This document shows, piece after piece, positions 19,502 to 28,129 of a stretch of DNA of 64,000 nucleotides (its first letter is position 1; each line of letters opens with the position of its first letter). A program made the translations under genes and the position numbers. This DNA comes from Myxococcota bacterium (GTDB lineage: Bacteria; Myxococcota_A; UBA796; UBA9615; JAKLKC01). The notes beneath the pieces are model-generated. The model was not told the DNA's origin. It saw only the letters and a list, made by a program, of their open reading frames with translations, and did no database searches. The DNA is taken from positions 18,348-82,347 of the forward strand of contig JAKLKC010000027.1 of the NCBI GenBank assembly GCA_023150875.1, in the 5' to 3' direction.

Positions 19502-21400
19502 ATGATCCGAGGTCGTGGCGATGCGCCGTGGGTCCTGATCCTCCTGGCGGCGGTCGCCTACGGGGCGGCGTTCGCCCTGTGGATGGACCTGCCCTCCCGC
19601 TGGGCCGCCGAGATCCCCCACGGCCGCAACGAGGACTGGGACTGGCAGCTCACCTTCTACGAGGTGTGCCGCGTCACCCTCCTGCGCTTCGGGCAGGCGC
19701 CCCTGTGGAACCCCTACACCCAGGGCGGCGTGCCCATGCTGGCCAACCCCGAGTCCCCCTTCCTCTACCCCGGCTTCCTGCTGGTCCTGGCCCTGGGGAC
19801 TGGCCCCGGGCTGCGCCTGTGGGTGTGGGCGCACATGGTGCTCGGCGCGGCGGGAGCCGCGGGCCTGGCCCGGGCGTCGGGGGTGAGGCCGTGGGTCAGC
19901 CTCCTCGCCCCCGTCCCCTGGCTGATGGCGGCCTTCGTCCCCGGCTTCATCGCCTACGGCCACATCATGTTCCTCGCGGTGGCGTGGCTGCCCTGGCTGC
20001 TGCTGGCCCTGCCCCTCCGGCCCGGCCCCACGCGCCGGGCCGCGCTCGCCGCCCTCGCCCTGGCCATGACCCTCCTGATGGGGGGCCACTACGTGTTCCT
20101 GTACGGCGCCCTGCTGGTGGGGCTGGCGGCCCTGTGGAGGCTGCCGGTGGGGATGGGGACCCGGGCGGTGGTGGTGGGGTGGCTGGCCCTGGACGTGGTC
20201 CTCGCCGGCCAGCGGGGCCCCGCCTGGAAGTGGGGACTCGTGGCGGGGGGCGCCGTGACCCTGGGGGCGGCCCTGGCGGCGGAGCGGGTGAAGCCCCGCT
20301 GGCTCGCCCGGCGCGCCCTGGACGTCATCGGGACCGCGGCGTCGGTGGTGGCCCCCGCCGTCCTCCTGGTGGCCGTCAAGCTGCTCCCGGGGCAGGTCCT
20401 CCTGGGCCGGGCGGAGCGCCTCACCGACGTGCCCACCGCCCGCGCCCAGGACGCCTTCGACGCGGCGCGCCTCTGGGAGGTCTGGCTGGGCGCGGTGCCC
20501 CGCCCCTCGGGACACGAGGGGCACGAGGTGTACGGCTCCGCCTGGCCCCTGGCGCTGGCCCTGGTGGGGGCCGTCGCGGGGGGGAGGCCCGGACTGGGCT
20601 TCGCCGGCGGGGCGCTGCTCTTCCTCGGGCTCTCCCTGGCGGACAACCTGCCCGTGGACTACGCCTCGGTCCTCCACTCCCTGCCGGGGTTCTCGCTCTT
20701 CCGCGTCACCGAGCGGTACGCGCTGGTGTACTCGATGTTCGTGGGCCTGGGGGCGGCGGCGGGGGTGGAGGCGGTCCTCCGGCTCGTCGCGCGGATCCGG
20801 CTCCCCCTGGGGCTGGGAGCGGCTGTGGCCACGGGCCTGCTGGCGTGGGGCAGCTTCCGTTACGTCGACACCGTCTGGACCGCCCACGGCCCCGACGCGC
20901 GCCTCGGGGTGAGGAGCTCCCCTCCCGAGACGCCGCCCTGGAGCCCTTTCGCACAGGTGGAGGGGGAGGAGAGCAACTTCGACTCGGTGCGGCGCAACCG
21001 GGGCCGCCTCGACTGCTGGACCACCGCCTGGCTCGCGGACGGGGCGCCGGGGCTGGAGGCGGAGGGGGCACCCGGCTACCGGGGCGAGGTGTACGCCGAG
21101 GGGCCTGCCCGGGTCCGGGAGGTCCGGCTCGCCCCGGGCCGGGTGGGGGCGGCGGTGGAGGTCGACGGCCCCGCCGAGCTGCGGGTGAACCAGAACCACT
21201 TCCCGGGGTGGAGGGCCCGGGTCCCGGGGGGTGCCCCCCTGACCGTCGCGGAGCGGGACGGGATCGTCGCCGTCGAACTTCCCCCGGGGTCCTACGACGT
21301 GGACCTGCGATACGCGCCGCCGGGCCTGCTCCCGGGCGCGTCGGGTTCCCTGGCGGGGTTGGCGCTGGTGGGGTGGGCGCTCCGCCGCCGGGACCGGTGA
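19502..21400 (+). CDS. YfhO-like polytopic membrane protein (GT-C glycosyltransferase fold)
   Basis: A 632-residue protein with about twelve hydrophobic helices. Typical YfhO/GT-C features are an early acidic extracytoplasmic loop (HGRNEDWDWQLTFYEVCRVTLLRFGQAPLWNPYTQGG), PESPFLYPGF, and a C-terminal extracytoplasmic beta domain (NQNHFPGWRARV, VELPPGSYDVDLRYAPPG) before a final helix. Relatives in Gram-positives glycosylate teichoic acids using lipid-linked sugars; the acceptor here is unknown. It is the first of a run of plus-strand genes (19.5-28.1 kb), but the spacing to the next gene (about 90 bases) does not prove an operon. Confidence 0.75.
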   Translation: MIRGRGDAPWVLILLAAVAYGAAFALWMDLPSRWAAEIPHGRNEDWDWQLTFYEVCRVTLLRFGQAPLWNPYTQGGVPMLANPESPFLYPGFLLVLALGTGPGLRLWVWAHMVLGAAGAAGLARASGVRPWVSLLAPVPWLMAAFVPGFIAYGHIMFLAVAWLPWLLLALPLRPGPTRRAALAALALAMTLLMGGHYVFLYGALLVGLAALWRLPVGMGTRAVVVGWLALDVVLAGQRGPAWKWGLVAGGAVTLGAALAAERVKPRWLARRALDVIGTAASVVAPAVLLVAVKLLPGQVLLGRAERLTDVPTARAQDAFDAARLWEVWLGAVPRPSGHEGHEVYGSAWPLALALVGAVAGGRPGLGFAGGALLFLGLSLADNLPVDYASVLHSLPGFSLFRVTERYALVYSMFVGLGAAAGVEAVLRLVARIRLPLGLGAAVATGLLAWGSFRYVDTVWTAHGPDARLGVRSSPPETPPWSPFAQVEGEESNFDSVRRNRGRLDCWTTAWLADGAPGLEAEGAPGYRGEVYAEGPARVREVRLAPGRVGAAVEVDGPAELRVNQNHFPGWRARVPGGAPLTVAERDGIVAVELPPGSYDVDLRYAPPGLLPGASGSLAGLALVGWALRRRDR

Positions 21401-21489
21401 AGCCCGGCCACCGGCCGGCCCCCGCGAAACCACGGCCCCCCACGCATACTCCCATGGGCTCGCGGGCGATGCCGGCGGAAGGGAGGCGG

Positions 21490-23361
21490 ATGAGGAAGGA
21501 GAGACCGACGTGGGTCCCGGTGCAGGGGGTGGCCGCCGCGACCCTCCTGGCCCTGGCGGGGGCCTGCGGCCCCGACGAGCCGGGGTTCACGCCCACCGAC
21601 GACGACGCCACCGGCGATGACGACACGGGTGACGACGACGCCTCCGACGACGACGACGCCACCGGCGACGACGACGACGCGGTCCACGGGGATCCCATCA
21701 CCCACGAGGCGTCCTTCCCCCTCGTGGCGCCGGAGGGGGGGCCGGTGGAGGTGGTGGGCGCCCTCAAGGTGGACGGGTGGCTCTACACCTTCGGACAGGG
21801 GGGGCTCTTCGTCTTCGACGCGTCGGAGCCGACCCAGCCGGTCCCGGTGGCGGAGCAGCCGGGGGGACCGCGGGTGAACCGCCTCGCCGCCGGCCCGGGG
21901 AGCTGGCTCGCCGGGATCGGGGACGCGGGGCAAGCACAGGGCGGCCTGGTCGTCTTCGACGCCTCCGAGCCGTCGACGCCCGTGGAGGCGAGGCGCGAAC
22001 TCCTGGACGGGCTCCCGGCGGACGTGGCGACGGTGGGAGACGAGTGGTGGGTGTGCGTCCGGGACCGGGGCATCGAGAGGATGGCCCCCTCCCTGGACGC
22101 GCCGCTGCTCCTGGACACGCTCCCGGAGTTCGAGGGCTGCACCGCCCTGGCGGTCTCCGGCGACCTCGTCGCGGTGGGCACGGCGACCCCCGGCGTGGCC
22201 CTGATCGACGCCGCGACGCCCGCGTCACCGGTCCCCCTGGGGGAGGTCCCCGTGGACGGGACCGTCCAGGACCTGTCGTGGCAGGGTGACCGCCTGTTCG
22301 CCGCCCTGGGGAGCGCGGGCGTCGCCGCGTTCGACGCGACCGGGGACGGACCCCCCGTCCTCGCCGGCGAGGCCGACCCGGGGTGGGTGGCGTTCGGGAT
22401 CTCCGCGGTCGGCGACGTCGCCTTCGTGGCGGGCATGACCCACCTCCTGGCCCTGGACTTCGCCGTCCCCGGGGCCCCCGTCCTCGTCGCCGTGGAGACC
22501 GCCCCCAACATCGGCCTCGGGGTGCTGGCCGAGGGGGACGCGGTGTGGCTCGCCGACTGGGGGGTCTTCGACGCCTACCGGTTCCACCCCGGCCTCGTCT
22601 CCCCGGAGATCGAGGTCCGACCGGATGGGGAGCTGTTCCTGGCGGCGACGGACACCGGCGCGGAGGCGGTGCTGGAGGTGCTGAACGTCGGCCACGAGGA
22701 GCTCCGGGCGACGTTCCCGACCTCGGGGGCCGGCCTCACGTTCTCCCCCTCCGAGGTCGTGCTCCCCCCCGGCCAGAGGGTGGACGTGGAGGTCGCCTAC
22801 GGGGGGGAGGGTCCGCTGTTCGCCGAGGTGGATCTCGCCACCAACGACCCCGACGAGGCCATCCTTCGGAAGACCGTCCGGTTCGATCCGGAGGGCCTCG
22901 GTCCCGGGAGCCCGGCGCCCGACTTCACGCTGCCCCTGCTGGAGGGAGGCACCGTCACCCTGTCGCAGGTGGCGTCCACCCACGTCGGCGTCCTCCTGTA
23001 CTTCTTCACCACCTGGTGACCCACCTGCGGTCTGGAGGCTCCAGACCTGGAGACGGTGTTCTGGCAGGGGTACGGGGACGAGGGGCTGGCTGTGCTGGGG
23101 GTCGACGTGGCCTGGCTGGGCAACCAGACCGAGGTCCAGGTCCGGGACTGGGCGGAGGCCATGGGCGTGACCTTCCCCATCGCCCTGGACGGAGACTCCG
23201 AGCGCGTCTACGAGAGCTACACCCGCAGCGTCGGGATCGGCGAGGGCTCCATCACGTTCAAGGCCCTCGTGGACGGCGACATGACCGTGCGCTACCTGTC
23301 GTGGGACGTGGAGCAGGAGGAGCTGGTGGGGCTGGTGGAGGAGCTGATCGCCGGGGGGTAG
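21490..23361 (+). CDS. Probable selenoprotein: lipoprotein with LVIVD-like repeats, an Ig-like domain and a TlpA/redoxin domain (TGA = Sec510)
   Basis: Read as one 623-residue protein with an in-frame TGA at 23017-23019 decoded as selenocysteine. ATG 21490 (GGGAGG just upstream) starts a lipoprotein signal ending LALAGAC. An Asp-rich spacer (TDDDATGDDDTGDDDAS) follows, then ~5 beta-propeller-like LVIVD repeats (residues ~85-370, e.g. GGLFVFDASEPTQPVPVAE). Next is an Ig-like domain resembling choice-of-anchor D (~375-465), then a redoxin domain from GSPAPDFTLPLLEGGTVTLSQV. The active site reads FFTTW-Sec-PTC, i.e. WCxxC with the first Cys replaced; Cys513 is the partner. The same frame runs on for 113 codons of TlpA-like sequence (VLGVDVAW, VTFPIALDGD) to TAG. 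The usual cis-Pro is not evident (GSITF instead). The probable site of action is the envelope, as a thiol oxidoreductase. Automatic callers would split this gene in two. Confidence 0.83.
23017..23046 (+). promoter_or_regulatory. In-frame UGA selenocysteine codon with SECIS-like stem-loop
   Basis: TGA at 23017-23019 is followed by GTCTGGA (23030-23036), loop GGC, TCCAGAC (23040-23046), a perfect 7-base stem. The loop begins 17 bases after the TGA and starts with G. This fits the known bacterial SECIS pattern: a hairpin just downstream of UGA, inside the coding region, with a G at the start of a small apical loop bound by SelB. Confidence 0.7.
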
Positions 23362-23376
23362 CCGCCGCCCCCGCCC

Positions 23377-23406
23377 TTGCGCCCCCGCCCGCCGGACGTG
23401 TACAAC
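23377..23406 (+). promoter_or_regulatory. Promoter candidate for the ThDP enzyme gene
   Basis: TTGCGC (23377-23382), an 18-base spacer, TACAAC (23401-23406), about 50 bases before the GTG at 23458. It starts 16 bases after the selenoprotein stop, so the ThDP and SDR genes may be transcribed separately from it. Confidence 0.4.
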
Positions 23407-23457
23407 CCGCGGACAGCGGTGGGCCCCGCAGGTCCCCCCCGCGCGGGAGCGTGTCGA

Positions 23458-25209
23458 GTGGCGGAAGTCAGCGGCGGAGAGGTGATCGCGCGGATGCTCC
23501 TGAAGGAGGGCGTCGCGCGGGTCTTCGGGATCATCGACGGGACCTACTTCGGGTTCTACGAGGCGCTGCACCGGCTGGGGATCGAGATCGTCACGCCCCG
23601 CCACGAGGCGTCTGCGGCCCACATGGCGGGGGCATACGCGCGGTTGACCGGCAGGCTCGGCGTCTGCATGGCGAGCAACGGGCCGGGGGTGGCCAACCTG
23701 CTGCCGGGGCTGGTGGTGGAGCAGGCGGAGGGCAACCGCGTCCTGGCGATCACCAGCGCCCGCCGCCCGGGGATCATGTATCCGGACCGGGGCGGCGCGT
23801 ACCAGTGCTTCGACCAGAGCGGCGTGATCGGCAGGATCGCCAAGTGGAGCGCGGCGGCCTCGTCGTTCGATCGGGTCCCCGAGCTGATGCGGAAGGCGCT
23901 GCGGCAGAGCTGGGAGGGCAGGCCGGGGGTGGTCCACCTGGACGTGCCCGAGAACGTGATGAACGGCAAGGTCAAGGCCGACGTCGCCTTCTGGGAGCCC
24001 CACCAGTACCGTCGCACGGCCCCCGCCACTCCCTCGGCGGACCAGGTCGAGGCGGCGGCCTCGGCCCTGGCCGAGTCCCGGGCGCCCCTGATCCACGCCG
24101 GCAGCGGAGTGCTGCACGCAGGCGCCCACGACGCCCTGCGGCGGGTCGCCGAGCTGCTCCAGGCGCCGGTGACCACGAGCTGGGGGGCGAGGGGCGCCCT
24201 CTCCGAGACCTCGCCCCTGGCGATCCCCATGCCCCACGTCAAGCTGAACCACACGGTCCGCAACGACGCCGACGTGGCGCTCATCGTGGGGTCCCGGGTG
24301 GGCGAGACGGACTGGTGGGGCAAGCCGCCCTACTGGCGCAAGGCGTCGGAACAGACCACGATCCAGGTGGACGTGGACGCCCAGGCGCTGGGGCTGAACC
24401 GGCCGGCGGACCAGCCGGTCCTGGCGGACGCCCGCACCTTCCTGGAGCTCTTGGGGGACGCCCTGGAGGGCAGGGCGCGGGCCGACCGGATGGAGGCGCG
24501 TCGGGCCCGGATCGCCTCCTGCGCCAAGGCGATGGCGGCGGACCGCGCCGGCTGGGACAAGGCCCTGTCGGACATGGCGGTCCCCATGCACCCCGCCCAC
24601 ATCGCCACCGCGTGCCGGCAGGTCTTCCCCGCGGACTCGGTCCTGGTGGCCGACGGCGGGAACGCGACGATCTGGGCGATGTTCTACCACCAGGTCCGGG
24701 TGCCCAACACGCTCCTGTCCACGTTCAAGTTCGGGATGCTCGGGGCGGGGATGGCCCAGGCGGTGGGCGCGGCGGTGGCCCGGCCGGGGGCGCCGGTGTG
24801 TTGCATCATCGGCGACGGCGCGTTCGGGTTCCATCCCCAGGAGGTCGAGACGGCGGTCCGGAACGGCGCCCGGGTGGTGTACATCGTGCTGTGCGACCGG
24901 CAGTGGGGCATGGTGAAGATGAACCAGCAGTTCATGCTCCGCCCCTTCAAGACCATGCTGTTCAAGAGCCTGGGGCCCGACGAGACGATCAAGGCGGACC
25001 TCGGGGAGATCGAGTTCGACGCCCTGGGCCGGAGCATGGGGGCCCACGGCGAGAGGGTGTCGGATCCGGCGCTGCTCGGGCCCGCCCTGGAGCGCTCCCT
25101 GGCCTCGGGCCGGTGCGCGGTGGTCCACGTGGACGTGGACCCGGTGAAGCACATGTGGGCGCCGGGTCTGATCCACTTCAAGAAGATGCACGAGGAGCCC
25201 AAGGGCTGA
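23458..25209 (+). CDS. Thiamine-diphosphate-dependent enzyme, acetolactate synthase-like
   Basis: A 583-residue member of the POX/AHAS family with three domains: N-terminal Pyr domain containing the catalytic Glu (TPRHEASAAHMAGAYARLTG, near residue 50), a central domain, and a C-terminal PP domain with the Mg/ThDP motif GDGAFGFHPQEVETAVRNG. FAD-binding residues of true AHAS are not clearly recognisable. The catalysed decarboxylation or carboligation cannot be named; acetolactate synthase, oxalyl-CoA decarboxylase-like and phosphonopyruvate decarboxylase-like relatives are all possible. The GTG at 23458 (VAEVSGGEVIARMLLKEGV) begins the domain; upstream in-frame sequence is Pro-rich non-homologous. 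The stop overlaps the next gene's ATG by one base (TGATG), so the two are coupled. Confidence 0.85.
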   Translation: MAEVSGGEVIARMLLKEGVARVFGIIDGTYFGFYEALHRLGIEIVTPRHEASAAHMAGAYARLTGRLGVCMASNGPGVANLLPGLVVEQAEGNRVLAITSARRPGIMYPDRGGAYQCFDQSGVIGRIAKWSAAASSFDRVPELMRKALRQSWEGRPGVVHLDVPENVMNGKVKADVAFWEPHQYRRTAPATPSADQVEAAASALAESRAPLIHAGSGVLHAGAHDALRRVAELLQAPVTTSWGARGALSETSPLAIPMPHVKLNHTVRNDADVALIVGSRVGETDWWGKPPYWRKASEQTTIQVDVDAQALGLNRPADQPVLADARTFLELLGDALEGRARADRMEARRARIASCAKAMAADRAGWDKALSDMAVPMHPAHIATACRQVFPADSVLVADGGNATIWAMFYHQVRVPNTLLSTFKFGMLGAGMAQAVGAAVARPGAPVCCIIGDGAFGFHPQEVETAVRNGARVVYIVLCDRQWGMVKMNQQFMLRPFKTMLFKSLGPDETIKADLGEIEFDALGRSMGAHGERVSDPALLGPALERSLASGRCAVVHVDVDPVKHMWAPGLIHFKKMHEEPKG

Positions 25210-26264
25210 TGGAAGGCCCCGGCGTACCCCCACCGGCGGCGCGCCCGCCGGACGTCCTGGTGACGGGGGCGGCGGGTTACCTGGGTTCCCTGCTGGTGGC
25301 GGCCCTCGCCGAGGGGCGGGTCCCCGTCGGACGGGTCATGGCGGTCGACGTCCGCGACCCGCCGGCCGAGGCACGGAGGGACGGCGTCGAGTGGGTCCGG
25401 GCGGACGTCCGCTCCCCGGACGTGGCCGACGCCGTGTCTCGGTTCCGGCCCGGCGTGGTGGTCCACCTGGCCTCCATCGTCACCCCGGGGAAGGACAGCC
25501 ACCGGGCCTTCGAGTACTCGGTGGACGTCCTCGGCACCGAGAACGTGCTCCGCGCGTGCGCGGCGGCGTCGGTGGAGAGGATCGTCGTCACCTCCAGCGG
25601 GGCGGCCTACGGCTACCACGCCGACAACCCGCCGTGGATCGACGAGGACCGGCCACTCCGGGGCAACCAGGAGTTCGCGTACTCCTGGCACAAGAGGCTG
25701 GTGGAGGAGATGCTGGCCCGGTGGCGGGTGGAGAGGCCGGAGCTGAGCCAGGTGGTGTTCCGTGTGGGCACCATCCTGGGCGAGACGACCCGCAACCAGA
25801 TCACCGCCCTGTTCGAGAAGCGGCGACCCCTGGCGATCCGGGGCTCCGACAGCCCGTTCGTCTTCGTGTGGGACCAGGACGTGGTGGGGTGCATCCTGCG
25901 CGCCGTCGCCGGGGGCCCCGCGGGCGCCTACAACGTCGCCGGGGACGGGGCCCTGACCATCCACGAGATCGCGGCGCGCATGGGGAAGCGCTGCCGCGTG
26001 CTGCCGGCGTGGCTCCTGCGGGCCGCCCTGGCGGTGCTGAAGCCCCTTCGCCTCACCCGCTACGGCCCGGAGCAGCTCGACTTCCTGCGGTACCGGCCCG
26101 TGCTGGACAACGCCCGTCTCAAGTCGCGGTTCGGCTACGTCCCCCGGCTGACCTCTTCCCAGGTCTTCGACCTGTACCTCCGGGGAAGGGATCCCCCGCC
26201 GCGGTGGGGGAGGCATGGCCTCCCAGGCGGGTTGGAGGGGGCGGGCCCGGGGGGCCGGACTTGA
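25209..26264 (+). CDS. NAD-dependent epimerase/dehydratase (extended SDR)
   Basis: A 351-residue extended short-chain dehydrogenase. It has N-terminal VTGAAGYLGSLLVAAL (GxxGxxG NAD motif), VVVHLASIVTP, TSSGAAYG, and the catalytic YSWHK (YxxxK). The later part contains FVFVWDQDVVGCILRAV and GAYNVAGDGALTIHEIAARMG, typical of nucleotide-sugar or hydroxysteroid-type SDRs. It starts at ATG 25209 overlapping the ThDP enzyme stop, so the pair may act on the same pathway; the substrate is unknown. The last ~30 residues are Gly/Pro-rich and variable. Confidence 0.87.
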   Translation: MEGPGVPPPAARPPDVLVTGAAGYLGSLLVAALAEGRVPVGRVMAVDVRDPPAEARRDGVEWVRADVRSPDVADAVSRFRPGVVVHLASIVTPGKDSHRAFEYSVDVLGTENVLRACAAASVERIVVTSSGAAYGYHADNPPWIDEDRPLRGNQEFAYSWHKRLVEEMLARWRVERPELSQVVFRVGTILGETTRNQITALFEKRRPLAIRGSDSPFVFVWDQDVVGCILRAVAGGPAGAYNVAGDGALTIHEIAARMGKRCRVLPAWLLRAALAVLKPLRLTRYGPEQLDFLRYRPVLDNARLKSRFGYVPRLTSSQVFDLYLRGRDPPPRWGRHGLPGGLEGAGPGGRT

Positions 26265-26294
26265 ATCCCGGGGGGGCGGCGCTAGCCAATCCCC

Positions 26295-28112
26295 ATGCGC
26301 CTCCTCCGCCGGCTGCTCACTGCGACCTCGTGCCTGGTTCTCGGTGGCTTCGCTCCGGGCGAGGTCCGCGCCGAGGCGAGCTTCGTCGAAGCGGCCGCCG
26401 AGCTGGGTCTGGGCGAAGTCACCAACCCCAACGACTCCGGAACGAGCCAGCACGGCGGGGGCGTGGCGATGCTGGACTTCGACTTGGACGATTGGCCGGA
26501 CCTGTACGTCGCCCGCAAGCAGCCGCCCAACCTGCTGTACCGGAACGTGGGGGGCACCTTCGAGGAGGTGACGGAGATCGGGGACGGCGCGGCCTACGGC
26601 CAGCCGTGGGTCGGGGTGGCCAGCGCCGACGTCGACGGCGATGGCTGGCCCGACCTGCTGCTGATGGGGGCCAGCGGGAACCGGCTTCTGCTGAACTCCG
26701 GCGGAGATGGGACCTTCGAGGAGGCACAGCACACCGGGATCGAGGAGGAGGGACGGGCCACCGTGGGGGCCGCCTTCGCGGACCTGGATCGGGACGGAGA
26801 CCTCGACGCGTACGTCGCCGGCCACGCGCGGTGCGTGGAGCCGTTCCTGGAAGAGCCTCCGACCTTCGACTCGTACTCCAGCGACACGTGTCCCACCCCC
26901 GAGGACGTGTGTCTCGGGAACTTCCTCTACATCCAGGTCGCGCCCCTGGTGTTCGAGGAGAAAGGGCGGGAGCTGGGGGTCGACAACGACGGGTGCACCC
27001 TGGCCGTCGTCGCCAGCGACTTCGACGGCGACGGCTGGATCGACCTGTACAGCGGGAACGACCACGGAGCGCGGGTGGAGCCCGACGGACTCTTCTGGAA
27101 CGAGGGGGTGACGGACGGAGGGGAGCTCCGGGAGTTCAGCCTGGACCCGAACCGGCTCGTGCTCTTCAACATGGGCGTCGCCGTGGGCGACCCGGATCGG
27201 GACGGGGACCTCGACTACTACTTCTCCAACACCTACGCCAACAAGCTCTGGATGGGGGTCGCCCCCCGGGTCTACGTCGAGTCCCAGGACGTGGCCGGCG
27301 TCGCCGGCACGCTCAGTCCCAAGGTCTCATGGGGGACTGCCTTCGAGGACCTGGACCTGGACGGCTGGCCCGACCTCTTCGTCGCCAACACCAACCCCTA
27401 CGACATCGTCTTCTGGAACCAGGGGGATGGCACCTTCGCGGAGGAGTGGCACGGACCCAAGCCCACGGACCAGGCGGCGGAGTTCGGGGCGGTCTTCGGC
27501 GACGTGGACGGAGACGGCGACGTGGACGTGGTCACCGGCGGCATGACCCACCTGGAGAGCGACGCCGGGGATGGCTCGGTCCAGGTCTACCGGAACACCC
27601 TGGTCGCCGGACCCCACTGGCTCAAGGTCCGGCTGCGGGCCACTACGGGTCACCCCGACGCCATCGGCGCCCGGATCCACCTGCGCGCGGGGGACGACGT
27701 CCAGGTCCAGGAGGTCTTCGGAGGGGGTAGCTTCGCCAGCGCCCCCTACCGGGTCAAGCACTTCGGACTGGGAGCCGCGGCGGTGGTGGACGAGCTGACC
27801 GTGTCCTGGCCCTCGGGGAGCGTGGAGGTGGCGACGGCGGTGGCGGTCGACCAGCTCCTGGACCTGGTGGAGGGGGAGCCCCCCCTGGAGCCCGCCGACG
27901 GCACGCCGGCCATCGGCGACGACGACTCCGCGCCGGCCGACGACGATGCGGGGGCGTCCCAGGGGGGCGACGGCTACGAGGTCGGCCTGGACACCCCCGA
28001 TCCCGTCGGGTGTCGCACCGGAGCGGGCGGGGCGGTGGGGAGCCCCGCGCTGGCGGTGCTCGGCGCCCTCGCCGGCCGGCGGCGGGCCGCCCGCCACCCG
28101 CGCCACCCCTGA
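26295..28112 (+). CDS. CRTAC1-family exported protein with FG-GAP/VCBS repeats and ASPIC/UnbV domain
   Basis: A 605-residue secreted or surface protein. A cleavable signal peptide (LLTATSCLVLGGFAPGEVRAEA) is followed by about six Asp-rich FG-GAP/VCBS calcium-binding repeats (DFDLDDWPDLYVA, DVDGDGWPDLLLM, DFDGDGWIDLYSGND, DLDLDGWPDLFVA). An ASPIC/UnbV domain sits near residues 450-530 (HWLKVRLRATTGHPDAIGARIHL). The C-terminus has an Asp/Ala spacer (GDDDSAPADDDAG) and then a Cys, a hydrophobic stretch and basic residues (GCRTGAG...LAVLGALAGRRRAARHP). This resembles a MYXO-CTERM-like sorting tail, which would explain surface retention; that assignment is inferred. No strong RBS is seen before the ATG. 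Confidence 0.87.
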   Translation: MRLLRRLLTATSCLVLGGFAPGEVRAEASFVEAAAELGLGEVTNPNDSGTSQHGGGVAMLDFDLDDWPDLYVARKQPPNLLYRNVGGTFEEVTEIGDGAAYGQPWVGVASADVDGDGWPDLLLMGASGNRLLLNSGGDGTFEEAQHTGIEEEGRATVGAAFADLDRDGDLDAYVAGHARCVEPFLEEPPTFDSYSSDTCPTPEDVCLGNFLYIQVAPLVFEEKGRELGVDNDGCTLAVVASDFDGDGWIDLYSGNDHGARVEPDGLFWNEGVTDGGELREFSLDPNRLVLFNMGVAVGDPDRDGDLDYYFSNTYANKLWMGVAPRVYVESQDVAGVAGTLSPKVSWGTAFEDLDLDGWPDLFVANTNPYDIVFWNQGDGTFAEEWHGPKPTDQAAEFGAVFGDVDGDGDVDVVTGGMTHLESDAGDGSVQVYRNTLVAGPHWLKVRLRATTGHPDAIGARIHLRAGDDVQVQEVFGGGSFASAPYRVKHFGLGAAAVVDELTVSWPSGSVEVATAVAVDQLLDLVEGEPPLEPADGTPAIGDDDSAPADDDAGASQGGDGYEVGLDTPDPVGCRTGAGGAVGSPALAVLGALAGRRRAARHPRHP

Positions 28113-28129
28113 CGCCGCCCGGCCCGGGC

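Noticed and set aside
23017-23019. TGA as the true end of the lipoprotein, with a separate small gene at 23056-23361
   Set aside because: The stop would truncate a redoxin domain in the middle of its active site, the downstream frame continues the same fold without its own RBS or start in the right place, and the TGA replaces exactly one Cys codon.
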